A stretch of DNA of 64,000 nt. Origin: Acidobacteriota bacterium (GTDB lineage: Bacteria > Acidobacteriota > Terriglobia > Bryobacterales > UBA6623). Where the stretch lies: positions 315,001-379,000 of the forward strand of contig WGMB01000005.1 in NCBI GenBank assembly GCA_016125275.1, in the 5' to 3' direction. Below are positions 55,457 to 64,000 of the stretch, piece by piece. Made by a program: the position numbers and the translations under genes. Under the pieces are notes generated by a model. It did no database searches and was not told the origin of the DNA. It saw nothing but the letters and a program-made list of their open reading frames with translations. Each line of letters starts with the position of its first letter. The first letter of the stretch is position 1.

Positions 55457-56071
55457 TTCCCGATCCTTGGGCATAGGTAGGACCAGCATATGCAAGTGTG
55501 CCGAAAGGGCATTGCCCCCTCATCACTCCGTCAGAATCGCGCTGCGCAGCGGTGCCCTCCTGTGGCTCCGGTGTAGGCCCGCGCTCTTCTGCCCGGGTGT
55601 CTTCGCCTGCTCTCAGACGTTACAACGCGCCCCCATGGCCCCTAACTGACTGAACCCGCCGACACGCTTGGTTGGACACGCCGCGAGTTCCTCAGGCGCA
55701 ATTGGAACCCCGAAGGTTCACCGAAGTCGGCCCGCGCCCGTGGTTGCTGGAGCCGGCCACGCTCACCAGCACCTGAAGGTACTTGACAGGCTTTCGTGGA
55801 GCGTCGATGCGGCACCAGAGGGGGTCCTGACGTGCCAGCGCATATCGCGGGCTTTCGCTGGCGAGCGTTGGGACCGTTGCAAGACCGTTAGCAGTTCTGG
55901 GATCTCGCCCCCGTCGACCAGCACGGGGAGAGTCCGTTAGCCACAGTCCTCAATCGGCATAAAGGAACGCAATTGCTCCTTGGAACGCTTTCCCGTTCCG
56001 GCGCCAATCTGCCGCATGCGCGTCGATTGCTCTGGTCGGGCGAGGCTTACGCTGGGGGCACGGTCCGAACG
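55457..56071. other. 615-base stretch without a recognisable gene
   Basis: Short frames on both strands lack protein-like composition or ribosome sites. Sequence composition is mixed. Given the decayed trb genes that follow, this may be degraded mobile-element DNA. No transposase, integrase or repeat of note was recognised. Confidence 0.4.
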
Positions 56072-56233
56072 ATGATTCTCCATCACCTATTTCCTGCTCT
56101 CCTCGTGGCCTTCAACATCGGAGCCGCTGTGACGAGCTTCATGGAAAAGGACTGGATGAAGGGCGCTTACTGGCTCTTGTCTGCGGCGTGCCTTGCCCTC
56201 GTTCACATGATGGACACCTCCGCCTCCCAGTGA
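56072..56233 (+). CDS. Small two-TM membrane protein
   Basis: 53 residues from ATG 56072: MILHHLFPALLVAFNIGAAV then TSFMEKDWMKGAYWLLSAAC and LALVHMM. It has two hydrophobic helices joined by a charged turn. No ribosome site is obvious. It lies next to the trbL remnant but on the other strand. Function unknown. Confidence 0.45.
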   Translation: MILHHLFPALLVAFNIGAAVTSFMEKDWMKGAYWLLSAACLALVHMMDTSASQ

Positions 56234-56271
56234 AGGGGGCCGACGCTCCCGAAGAAGCGGAAGCCACGGTG

Positions 56272-56990
56272 TCAGAGCGCGAAGTAGAACACAGCACGTC
56301 GCATATTTTGTGTGTGGAGAACTGTGCGGTCCATGGGCAGCGCGACGCGGGGTTCTGGTCCTGCAGTTGTCCGCGCTCGATCCTCAGGTGGTTCCCGCAG
56401 GGCCGATTCGCCGGAGCGGCCCGAGAAGATGCTGTTGACCAGCGACGGGATCTTCAGCACGCCGTAGACGAACGACAGCAGCAGGAAGACGAGCTGCACG
56501 AACAGGATGGCGATCGTGGCGCTGTCGAACGGCAGCGGGTAGAGGTCCAGGAAGCGCACAGGACGAGAAAATAGTGCACAATGTACACGCCTCGGAGGAG
56601 CGTGGGCCGCTCCATCGTCAGGTAAACCTCGGTCAAGCGCTGCTGGGTTTCCTCGATGGTCGAGACCTCGATGCGCCGGGCAAGGTAGAACGACTGGTCG
56701 AGGATCAGGTTCTTGAAGCTGACGCCGAAGCCCGGGATCGGGCTGTCGTAGTCGGTGATCATGGCGAACCCGAAGGCGATGGTGAGCAGCAGGCTGGCGA
56801 AGTTGCCGAAGTGGAAGGCATGGCCCTCGTGCTTGCTGGAGAGGGCCACTTTGGCGCCGAACCAGGAGATGAGGATGATCGTAAGGCCGCGGAAGAGGTT
56901 CCCGCCCATCGCGACGAACATGTCGGAATGGCGGGTCAGCAGCTCGGTGATCGACTGGACGATGACGGTGAAGTAGTTGTCGGGAGGCAT
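56272..56990 (-). pseudogene. trbL: Degraded conjugative-transfer membrane gene, TrbL/VirB6-like
   Basis: From ATG 56990 the frame encodes an inner-membrane protein: MPPDNYFTVIVQSITELLTR, GLTIILISWFGAKVALSS, FASLLLTIAFGFAMITDYDS, PTLLRGVYIVHYFLVL. At about 56570 the reading frame changes, and the other frame continues DSATIAILFVQLVFLLLSFV then YGVLKIPSLVNSIFSGRSGE to 56272. The pieces resemble the N- and C-terminal parts of a TrbL-type protein. The product is shorter than usual, so a central part is probably deleted as well as frameshifted. Confidence 0.65.
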
Positions 56991-57065
56991 GGATTCCCCT
57001 GCGTTTTCGTTTGGTAGGCATGTTCTCGAAAGTAGAGAGCCACTTGCACCGAAAAACCTCAGAAG

Positions 57066-57095
57066 TTACACTTCGCAAAATTCTCCCCTTAGGAT
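57066..57095 (+). promoter_or_regulatory. Candidate promoter of the ABC-3C-like cassette
   Basis: TTACAC (57066-57071) and TAGGAT (57090-57095) are spaced by 18 bases in a locally AT-rich segment, with the ATG at 57109 only about 7 bases after the expected start of transcription. Match to consensus is moderate. Confidence 0.35.
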
Positions 57096-57108
57096 TGTCT
57101 AAGCCGCA

Positions 57109-58338
57109 ATGTGCACCCCAAGCGAACTCGGTCCCAGCAGTGACGCAGGAGATGAGACCGCCCGCCGCTACCGCTTCCAGTGGACCTATGCCGCTGTCGC
57201 CTGCTGCATCATGCTCGACGAGACAGAGGATATCCACGAGCTCTTTTGCGAGCACCACGAAGACATCTTGTTGAGGCACTCCGATGGCACCTTCACGGGG
57301 GTACAAGTTAAGACGCGATCATCGGATCAAAGCGTTTGGAAGGCCAGCGACCAAGCTGTAGTCAGCTCTTGCGCCCGGTTCGCAAATCTCGAAGCCCAGT
57401 TCCCTGAGAGATTCCGCGCATACCGTTTCCTCACGAACCACCCCATCTACGGGGAGAAGAACGGGGAAGACCTCCGTCACGTCCTCCGCGGCATCAGGGA
57501 ACACTCGGGCGACGCAGGTCTTCCGCGGGGGGCGAAGCGCTTCGTCAAGAAGGTCGCTACGAAGGCCCAATGTCCAGAGCAGTGTGTGATAGCCGCCCTC
57601 TCAAAGGCGGAGGCGGACGACGACCTCCCAAAGCTGGCCGACGTCTCGACGCGCCTTGTCACCACCCTGACTCTTGTCTGGGAGCGCGCATCAGAGTGGT
57701 CGCACGCGTCGGTTTGCCGGGCAGCGCAATCGCTCGTTGAAGAATGTGCCCGGGCGTCATCATTAGCGCACGAGGATGTCTTGCCTGCGTACGTACCCCT
57801 CACTGCACGTCCAAGCCAAGCTCGGTCGACCGCAAGGATTGCGCAGAAGAGGTTTCGGAAGCATCGCGTGATCGCCCTGCTCGAAAAGCACACTGACGGT
57901 GTGGCGCCGCTTGATGGCCCTCCGGAGTCCCAGGTCGAGCCTGGTACCGGGGAGCCGAGCCTTCTATCGAAAAAACTTGATGCAGGAGGATTCTCGGCAG
58001 TCTCCCTGAACTCCGCTGACGATCTTCGCGACAAAGCTGACTACCTCGGACTGGTCTGGACACAGAAGTACGGGCGCGAGTCCGGCCTCCAGAGATACGG
58101 CCATATCCGCTCGGTAGTCCTCAACGATGCCGCGCGATGCTTTGAAGCAGTCCAGAGACCGGAGAGCAAGTTCGGACCTCAGATGCTCCGGGAAATGCGC
58201 CTCCGCTTTGCTGAGCGGCGTCGGGAAGGTTGTCAGCTCTACGATTGCAGCAATGAACACCTCGAAGGGTTCGCCTTCTCCCTTACTTCAGAGTGCAAGA
58301 TCCAATGGAGCCTTGAGCGTCCTTGGGAGCAAGAGTGA
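57109..58338 (+). CDS. DUF4297-like nuclease, effector of an ABC three-component-like system
   Basis: 409 residues. The N-terminal domain shows RRYRFQWTYAA (residues 19-29), then EHHEDILL with E51/D52 and, after a short hairpin, VQVKTR with Q66/K68. This E-D...QxK spacing is the PD-(D/E)xK active-site pattern of DUF4297/Cap4-type nucleases. The central and C-terminal parts are helical without a recognised domain and probably contact the partner proteins. The gene is first of three, joined by TGATG to the next. Predicted role: DNA cleavage on phage or plasmid invasion, held in check by the ATPase. Confidence 0.75.
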   Translation: MCTPSELGPSSDAGDETARRYRFQWTYAAVACCIMLDETEDIHELFCEHHEDILLRHSDGTFTGVQVKTRSSDQSVWKASDQAVVSSCARFANLEAQFPERFRAYRFLTNHPIYGEKNGEDLRHVLRGIREHSGDAGLPRGAKRFVKKVATKAQCPEQCVIAALSKAEADDDLPKLADVSTRLVTTLTLVWERASEWSHASVCRAAQSLVEECARASSLAHEDVLPAYVPLTARPSQARSTARIAQKRFRKHRVIALLEKHTDGVAPLDGPPESQVEPGTGEPSLLSKKLDAGGFSAVSLNSADDLRDKADYLGLVWTQKYGRESGLQRYGHIRSVVLNDAARCFEAVQRPESKFGPQMLREMRLRFAERRREGCQLYDCSNEHLEGFAFSLTSECKIQWSLERPWEQE

Positions 58339-58886
58339 TGGACTTTGTTGAGACAGTCGCCAACCTGGACCAGAATTCCGAGTTGCATGTAGCCCGCTTG
58401 CTAATCCTCCTGGAGGCGTTTGCCGAGAACGGAGACGCCGAGTCGATTGATGGATTGACCAAGCTGGCAAAGCTGGATTTTCTGCTCCGATATCCCGTTA
58501 TGCTTGAGCGTGCTCTCAGCGCCAAGAATCGGTCAACCAGGGCTGTCCAGTTGGAAGACCATGAGCGACACAGCGTCGAGTCCGAAATGGTGCGGTATCG
58601 CTTCGGCCCATGGGACCACCGCTACCGCGAATTCCTCAATCTCCTGGTCGCCAAAGGGCTGGCGACGGTCAGTGTCGAAGGTCGGAAGGTAGTAATCGCT
58701 CCTACGGATCTGGGTCGAGCGAGCGCTCGCGAGCTAGCGGCTAACTCACTATTCGAGCCATATATTCGCCGTGCGCGTCTTCTGAAAAATCATTTTGACG
58801 TTACAGGGACAAATCTCATGAAGTTCATTTATGACACTTTTCCCGAGGTCGTATCCCTTCGATCTAACGAGCGTATCTTGACATGA
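58338..58886 (+). CDS. ABC-3C-like middle component
   Basis: 182 residues from ATG 58338, which shares a base with the preceding stop. The N-terminal region resembles a winged helix: NSELHVARLLILLEAFAENG then GLTKLAKLDFLLRYPVMLER. The GLTKLAKLDFLLRYP segment is what I associate with middle components of ABC three-component systems. A later segment is FLNLLVAKGLATVSVEGRKV. It probably bridges the nuclease and the ATPase. It overlaps the ATPase gene by ATGA. Confidence 0.7.
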   Translation: MDFVETVANLDQNSELHVARLLILLEAFAENGDAESIDGLTKLAKLDFLLRYPVMLERALSAKNRSTRAVQLEDHERHSVESEMVRYRFGPWDHRYREFLNLLVAKGLATVSVEGRKVVIAPTDLGRASARELAANSLFEPYIRRARLLKNHFDVTGTNLMKFIYDTFPEVVSLRSNERILT

Positions 58887-60820
58887 GGATCATTCTCGTT
58901 CGCCTGATTGTCCGCACGCGCCGAACTGTGGAGAGCGTCTTCTTCTCCGAGAGCGTCACATATCTACATGGTCCTGTAGGAACCGGAAAGTCGACCGTGG
59001 CTCGGATGATTGACTTCTGTCTTGGCGGTGATCTTGAGCGCACACCCGCCATACAGCAGGAGTTCGTAGCCGCTGAGCTGGAGGTCGTTGTGGGAGAACA
59101 CCGTTGCGTAATAGAGCGTTCATCCGATGACACTCAGAGCGTGCGGGTGACTTGGGCTGGTCCTGGCGACGACCTCGGCTCCATCAGTGCTCCACTCGAC
59201 GCTGCGCCTGATCCAGTTCTCGACGCGGAGGTCTTTAATTTAAGTGATCTTGTGTTTCACCTGGCCGGCGTCGAGCCGATAAAGGTGCGTAGAAGAACTC
59301 GAGATGCCGATTCGCCTCTTGTGCGGTTAAGCATCCGGGATATCTGGAGATTTTGCTATCTGGATCAAGCCCATCTAGATTCATCCTTCTTTCGATTCGA
59401 AGACCCATTCCGAGGCCGGAAAAGCCAGGACGCAATGCGCTTTTTCACGGGACTTCACTCGGAGCGGTTGAGTCAGTTGGAGAGTGAGCTTGCAACGACT
59501 CTGGATGAACAGCGTAGCAAGCGACAGGCTGTGGAGCAGATTCGATCATTTATGAGCCGTTTCGACCTTGGATCGGAACTGGAAATAAGAGCTCAACTCG
59601 ATGAAGCGAACCATGCACTTGGCGAGTTGCAGAGACGGCGGGACGAACTAGAGCGGACACGATCGGCTGATACACATCCGAGCGATTCCCTGCGTCGAAC
59701 CCTTCGGTCTCTGGGATCGGAGGTGGATGACATACGTCGAGCGGTGATTGAATCCGAGTCGACCATTGCGGAACAGATCGCCTTGAGAGCGGAACTGATC
59801 ACCGCGAAGACGAAGGCCGAACGGGCCGATCAGGCTGGGCGAGTGTTGGAGGGCGTTGAGTACAAGCGGTGCCCGCAGTGTGGTACTGATGTTTCCGCAC
59901 GAGAAGTGGCTCCAGAACTTTGCGGTCTCTGCGGATCTGTCCGAGATGACTTACAGGCTGCACCGTCCCTGGAGCTGGAGGCGTTACGGAGAGACTTCAA
60001 CGAGCGCATCGATCGAATCGCCGAGTCCATCGGTCGCCGAGAGCGGCAGCTGAACCGCATGAAGCGGCAGCTAGCTCAGGCGGAAGAAAGGAAAGCTCTG
60101 CTTGATCAACAGTTGCAGGAGGAGCTTGAGCGCTACGACTCGTCGTTTGTGGAGAGCATACGCTTGGTCGAGAGGGAGTCAGCGACGTTGAGCGAGCGAG
60201 TCCGGTCGCTTGAGAGACTCCAGCACATGCCGGAGGCTATCGACGATCTGGAGGAAGAAGCCGGCGCTCTGCAGGGCCGCATTGATCGGTTGCGAAGCCA
60301 GTTGGAGGAAGAGCGTGCACGACTGCAAGGCGCTGACGAAAAAATCCGTGCAGTGGCGGAAGAGTTCAAGGATGTGATGCTCAGAGTGGGATTTCCGGGA
60401 GTGTCAGAGACGGACGACGTAACGCTTGACCCACGGAACTGGAGGCCGACAGTAAGCCATGGGGCGCAGGAGTGGAGCTTTTGGGATGTAGGGAGCGGCG
60501 GAAAGAAGACGCTCTTTAATGTCTGTTACGCTTTGGCGCTGCACGCAGTGGCGTTGCGACACGAAATGCCAGTTCCGAGCCTGCTAGTTCTCGACAGCCC
60601 CACAAAGAACATCAGCGAAGATGAAGATACGGAACTGGTCCAATCCCTATATACGGAGATCTACCAGCTCGCGAGGGACCGAGAAGGACAAGGCCTCCAG
60701 TTCTTGTTGATCGACTCTGACTTCTTTCCTCCTGGCATTGACTTGCCAAACTTCGTGGATCGTCGCATGGCCGGCACGGACGAGGCTCCTAGTCTAATCC
60801 CCTACTATGTGGGTCCATAG
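58883..60820 (+). CDS. SMC/Rad50-like ATPase of an ABC three-component-like system
   Basis: 645 residues. Walker A GPVGTGKST at 30-38, Walker B LLVLDSPTKN with Asp near 571, and a signature-like VGSGGKKTL at 536-544 in place of LSGGQ. Between them lies a long coiled coil (about residues 185-500) interrupted by CPQCG (C330, C333) and CGLCG (C347, C350), a four-Cys zinc-binding element comparable to, but larger than, the Rad50 CxxC hook. The head-coil-head form suggests a DNA-loading sensor. It is the last gene of the three-gene operon (ATGA overlap). Confidence 0.85.
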   Translation: MRIILVRLIVRTRRTVESVFFSESVTYLHGPVGTGKSTVARMIDFCLGGDLERTPAIQQEFVAAELEVVVGEHRCVIERSSDDTQSVRVTWAGPGDDLGSISAPLDAAPDPVLDAEVFNLSDLVFHLAGVEPIKVRRRTRDADSPLVRLSIRDIWRFCYLDQAHLDSSFFRFEDPFRGRKSQDAMRFFTGLHSERLSQLESELATTLDEQRSKRQAVEQIRSFMSRFDLGSELEIRAQLDEANHALGELQRRRDELERTRSADTHPSDSLRRTLRSLGSEVDDIRRAVIESESTIAEQIALRAELITAKTKAERADQAGRVLEGVEYKRCPQCGTDVSAREVAPELCGLCGSVRDDLQAAPSLELEALRRDFNERIDRIAESIGRRERQLNRMKRQLAQAEERKALLDQQLQEELERYDSSFVESIRLVERESATLSERVRSLERLQHMPEAIDDLEEEAGALQGRIDRLRSQLEEERARLQGADEKIRAVAEEFKDVMLRVGFPGVSETDDVTLDPRNWRPTVSHGAQEWSFWDVGSGGKKTLFNVCYALALHAVALRHEMPVPSLLVLDSPTKNISEDEDTELVQSLYTEIYQLARDREGQGLQFLLIDSDFFPPGIDLPNFVDRRMAGTDEAPSLIPYYVGP

Positions 60821-60864
60821 TCGCGGCAAGCGTGGCCAATGTGAAGGGCCGTGATAGCGAGTGA

Positions 60865-61683
60865 CTATAGGAGTGTGGATGTGCGGAGTGTGGTTGCGCT
60901 CCCGTTGATGCCGCGGCGCGCAACCGCTTGGCTCCGAGCGAAGGCCGCAATGTGGTCTGCGATTTCGGCCGCCTCGGCATCGCGGTGCCGCTTCGACTCC
61001 GCGATCTGGTGCTCAAGCACCGCCACAAGCAACTGATTCGTGTCCTGGCTCGCCCGCACTGCCATCATTCCAGCCGCATTGATCTTATTGAGGACGGCGA
61101 TGTGCGTGTTCATCTCGTCGGCAGTAGAGAGCGTCGCTGCTTCCAGCTCCAGGATGGCCCGCTGGTTCGCCTTGGCCTTGGCGCGCTGTAGACCGAGCAC
61201 CTCGATGCCGTGCAGGTTCGCCGCGTCGGTCAGCTCGACGGTGGCGTAGTCCGTCTTGACACGTTCGACCTGGTTGGCGGGGATGTTCGCGAGAGCGGCG
61301 CCGAAGGTGCGGAGCGGCTCGGCGGCGCGGTGGTAGCCGGGAATCACGCCCGCGCCGGTGTTGATCGCCTGCGTCCAGCCTCCGCTCGTGCCATAGATGT
61401 CGGTCGAACTGGAGTAGCGCCACGGCGTGTAGCTCAGCGCGTGGCGCGGCAGGCCGGGGAGCTGCTTGGCCATCCACAGGAAATGCTCGTACTCAAGGAT
61501 GAGTTGGGATGAGTTGCTCGTACTGCTTGATCATCTCCACGTGGCGCTTGATGGCGTTGGCGAAGTTGGTGGCGTCGAAGACGGGCAGGCCGCCGAGGAA
61601 CGGGACCTGTCCGAGGGCAACGGCGAGGGAGAGAACGATCAGGAGGGCGAGGGCGGCGAGCTTCTTGGTCTTTGCGGAGTCTC
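60865..61683 (-). pseudogene. trbJ: trbJ remnant split by a 10-base tandem duplication
   Basis: Two frames together give one VirB5/TrbJ-like protein. The N-terminal part reads KKLAALALLIVLSLAVALGQ (signal), then FDATNFANAIKRHVEMIKQY and EQLI. Reading must then change frame to LEYEHFLWMAKQLPGLPRHA and continue through IPANQVERVKTDYATVE to the stop at 60865. The break is an exact direct duplication, GGATGAGTTG at 61497-61506 and 61507-61516 (plus strand). Removing one copy restores EQLILEYEHF. The start codon is unclear. TrbJ is a periplasmic/pilus component of the conjugation apparatus. Confidence 0.78.
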
Positions 61684-62016
61684 CTCGGGCGGTTTGTCGG
61701 GTTGCGGTTGGGCGTCGGGCTGGGGCGCGGCGCCGGGGCCGAATGCGTTTTCCATGCCGTCGAGGGCTTCGGTCGTGCCGTCGACGCCGCCCTCGGCGGC
61801 TTCGCGCTGCTGGCGCTTGAACTCGGGCGAGACTCTCGATCTTCTGCTGCTCGCGGTCGGCCTGGACGGCGTCGCTGCAGCCGGTTGTGACGGCGGCGGC
61901 GGCGCAAGCGGCGGAGAGGACGGAGAGGACGGAGAGTTGGAGCGTTCGGTAAGGGGTGGAGCCTCCAGGTTGTTGCTTGTCACAAAAGGCGGCGAAAGGC
62001 TCCTAAGATTGGGCAT
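61639..62016 (-). pseudogene. Degraded small lipoprotein-like gene of the trb cluster
   Basis: A minus-strand segment between the trbI and trbJ remnants. One frame gives a lipoprotein-type leader (LQLSVLSVLSAACAAAAVTT, then GCSDAVQADREQQ), and an adjacent frame gives the rest (SPEFKRQQREAAEGG, then DGMENAFGPGAAPQPDAQ). The frame change is near 61830. Position and lipoprotein character recall TrbK-type entry-exclusion lipoproteins, but the assignment is weak. Confidence 0.4.
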
Positions 62017-62019
62017 GGC

Positions 62020-62945
62020 GGTGCGCTTCTCTACAGATCGCTGGGGCATCTGGTGGCGGTCGTAGGCGGGTAGCAGAAGGTCGCCCGAGAGGTAGATCTT
62101 GACGCGGTGTCCCTCGCGGATGGTGAGGGTGGGAGGATGTTGAGGAAGCGGTCGAGGATGCGCGGGCCGGACTGACCGAGGTTTTGGGCGGCGTCGGCGC
62201 GGTAGGCGTCCATGCCCGATTGGTTGAGGCCCTGGTTGGTGTTGTGGAGGCTGAAGCCAGCGATGGCGCCGAGGGCGAGGCTGGCGCCGAAGGTGCGGGT
62301 TGCTGGCGGGGTTGGTCCACGCGGCGGGATTCGCCGAGGACACGGCTGCCCTGGGGGATGAGGACGTGCTGGCGGTCGTGCGAATAGACGTTGGTGGTGA
62401 CCATGCAGTTGACCGGGCCGGTGAAGGTGGCGTTGAGCCGGTTGGTGAGGACGGCCTCGATCCATGTGCCTTCGAAGAGGCGGTACTGCTTGCCGGCGGC
62501 GCGGCTGCGGGAGTTGGCGGTTGGTTGGGTCAGTGGTGGCTCGGGCTGCGGCTGTGCTGGCGGCTTGGCTGATTGCGCCGTCGCAACCGCTGGTGGGGCC
62601 GGCGGCCAGGCGGTCGGGTAAGCGATAGGCCAGCCAGGGAGTGGCGGCCGGTATTAGGCCCAGTTCCTTCGGGGCTGTTGCGGTTTTCGTCGGCGCGTCG
62701 TCCTCGCGGTAGGCGAGCGCGACGTTCGATGCGAACAGCGATTCCGCTCCCGCTCTTGTTCGAGCGCCGTCTTCTGCGGCGGCGCCGACTGGCCGCCGGA
62801 GAAGGCGGGGACGCAGACCATGACGGTTGCCACGCCGATCAGAACCCACGCCTGAACTTTCTTCGAGAGCACTCCGGGGGGTTTGGGAGCCTTGTCGCGG
62901 ATGCCTGGGGGCCGGTTGTGGTTCTCTTGCTTGCCATCTGGAGAT
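62020..62945 (-). pseudogene. trbI: trbI (VirB10-like) remnant with several frameshifts
   Basis: Successive minus-strand fragments in different frames line up as one TrbI/VirB10-like protein: RDKAPKPPGVLSKKVQAWVL (N-terminal TM, about 62880); ESLFASNVALAYRED (62745); YRLFEGTWIEAVLTNRLNAT and PQGSRVLGESRRV (62490-62350); GASLALGAIAGF and DAYRADAAQNLGQSGPRILD (62290-62160); REGHRVKIYLSGDLLLPAYD (62110). At least four frame changes occur, and the part between GESRRV and GASLAL appears deleted. It can no longer encode a working channel component. Confidence 0.75.
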
Positions 62946-63184
62946 CTCCGTGCCCGTCGACCCGTCAGCGATCGGAACAGCCGACCAGCGCCAATCAATA
63001 GGAGGGCTCTTCAAACGCAAACCTCAGCCCGGATGGCTCCAGTTGGTCAGGCGGCGACGATGTGACCCTGGCTAAGATTGCTGACCAACTCCGCCCGTAG
63101 CTCCATGAGTAAGCTATCCCACATCCCAGCTGGCGAGGGACGTAGGCAATTCAACCGTGTCGCGTTATTTGAATCGGCGTCCTG
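62946..63184. other. Intergenic stretch between the trbI remnant and the SEC-C gene
   Basis: About 240 bases. GC content falls towards the right side. No gene, repeat or promoter could be supported. Confidence 0.4.
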
Positions 63185-64000
63185 TCAGGCTCCGTGGCAT
63201 TTCTTGTACTTCTTCCCTGAGCCGCATGGGCACCGTTCGTTTCGTCCGACCATCGGAACACGCGCCCCAATAGTCGGCCTTTCGATGACCAACTGCGCCA
63301 CGGCAATGCTTTCAATAAGCTGTGCCTGGTGTTCCAACTCACGGCGCCGGTCCTCGGAAACAGCGAACGCTCCAAGCTCGCGGATTAGGTCGCGCGCAGA
63401 ATCAATCTCTCCGCAATACGCTAAAACGACGGAATATTGTGCCCTCACCGGCACGACGTATTCAACAAGTCTATACTCCTGGACGATAGGAAGCAGCAAC
63501 GTTTCAATAAGGTGGCGAGCCGCCCGAGGGTCGTGCAGCAGGCCGATGAATTCGTTCACGACATCCTGACCGACTTTCATCAGCGACATCGGAACGTGCG
63601 CGATTTGGTAGAACTTCATCGCGTGAAGCCTACACAGCACCGAAGGTTTTCCTACTTCATTGAGAGCCCGTGCTCGCAAGTCAAGTATATCTGCAAGCCG
63701 CTTCACGTTGTCGAGGCTGTCGAAGTCCTTACCAATGTACTTCGCGAGCACCTCAATACTGTGGGAAAATACCTGATCTACGGTTAGGCGCAGAATGTCG
63801 TAGTACTCACCCATTAGTGGCGCCGTTATAGCTAGAGTTTCTTCTGGTTGATCGGTCATGTAGAAGGCGGCGGCAGCGTTGTACTGCGCAATGCGTCGCA
63901 AGAGAGGCGAATCTGCCAGCTGAAGCGACTTTGAAAAAAGAACCCTCATCTCTGCCTTTTTGCCATCCAGTGCCGCCTCCAGCATCTGCTTCATCACCAA
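63185..64000 (-). CDS. SEC-C zinc-motif protein, N-terminus possibly beyond the window edge
   Basis: At least 271 residues, open to the right edge, so the true start may lie outside. The C-terminus [20 protein letters not shown] is a perfect SEC-C motif (CxCx8CH). The upstream part is helical, TPR-like in character ([40 protein letters not shown]). SEC-C tails occur on SecA and on many unrelated proteins, where they bind zinc and mediate protein contacts. The gene is clearly AT-richer than the core region, which suggests recent transfer. Function unknown. Confidence 0.75.
   Translation of the reverse strand: MVMKQMLEAALDGKKAEMRVLFSKSLQLADSPLLRRIAQYNAAAAFYMTDQPEETLAITAPLMGEYYDILRLTVDQVFSHSIEVLAKYIGKDFDSLDNVKRLADILDLRARALNEVGKPSVLCRLHAMKFYQIAHVPMSLMKVGQDVVNEFIGLLHDPRAARHLIETLLLPIVQEYRLVEYVVPVRAQYSVVLAYCGEIDSARDLIRELGAFAVSEDRRRELEHQAQLIESIAVAQLVIERPTIGARVPMVGRNERCPCGSGKKYKKCHGA

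Noticed and set aside
54614-55495. 293-codon minus-strand frame with an internal repeated DGDLLAAALA segment
   Set aside because: The repeat merely mirrors the duplicated CKSxGEKIA motif of the two plus-strand zinc-ribbon genes. The frame has proline/arginine-rich shadow composition.

Overview
The window is high-GC DNA that looks like an acidobacterium of the Bryobacter/Solibacter type. Three things point there: a large secreted protein ending in what I recognise as the Solibacter-type C-terminal domain (TIGR03437), a PadR regulator paired with an ADOP-type duplicated permease, and many exported enzymes of families common in that group (sulfatase, DUF1501, Tat-exported TIM-barrel isomerase, carboxypeptidase-regulatory TonB receptors). 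No rRNA, CRISPR array or transposase was found. The assignment is an inference from gene content.

Layout. 1-5.4 kb: an ArsR regulator with a metallophosphoesterase, then two secreted proteins including an alkaline-phosphatase-superfamily enzyme. 5.3-9.3 kb: a TonB-dependent receptor divergent from an ECF sigma/anti-sigma pair. 9.3-18.4 kb: exported catabolic enzymes, a cytochrome c'-like protein and metX-metW. 18.6-34.6 kb: a LuxR-type regulator, two polytopic glycosyltransferase-like proteins, a Tad pilus assembly operon (tadV-cpaB-cpaC-cpaE-cpaF-tadB-tadC, no Flp pilin visible), a 31-residue membrane protein, the large TIGR03437 protein and a beta-barrel protein. 34.7-43.7 kb: an ankyrin protein, a truncated tRNA-Ser, and a complete kdpFABCDE potassium-uptake operon with an extra small membrane ORF at its head. 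44.1-50.4 kb: a TonB-dependent receptor followed by an exported, C-terminally anchored CobN-like chelatase, an arrangement resembling heme-acquisition HmuR/HmuS. 50.8-53.8 kb: padR plus ADOP permease.

53.8-64 kb is an accessory region. It holds an XRE-type regulator, two tandem paralogous small zinc-ribbon proteins, remnants of a conjugative trb operon on the minus strand (trbI, a small lipoprotein, trbJ, trbL, all with disrupted frames), and, between trbJ and trbL on the opposite strand, an intact three-gene cassette: a DUF4297-like nuclease, a small middle component and an SMC-like ATPase with a four-cysteine motif in its coiled coil. This matches the architecture predicted for ABC three-component (ABC-3C) conflict systems and is the best candidate for an under-described system here. 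The window ends in a SEC-C protein cut by the right edge.
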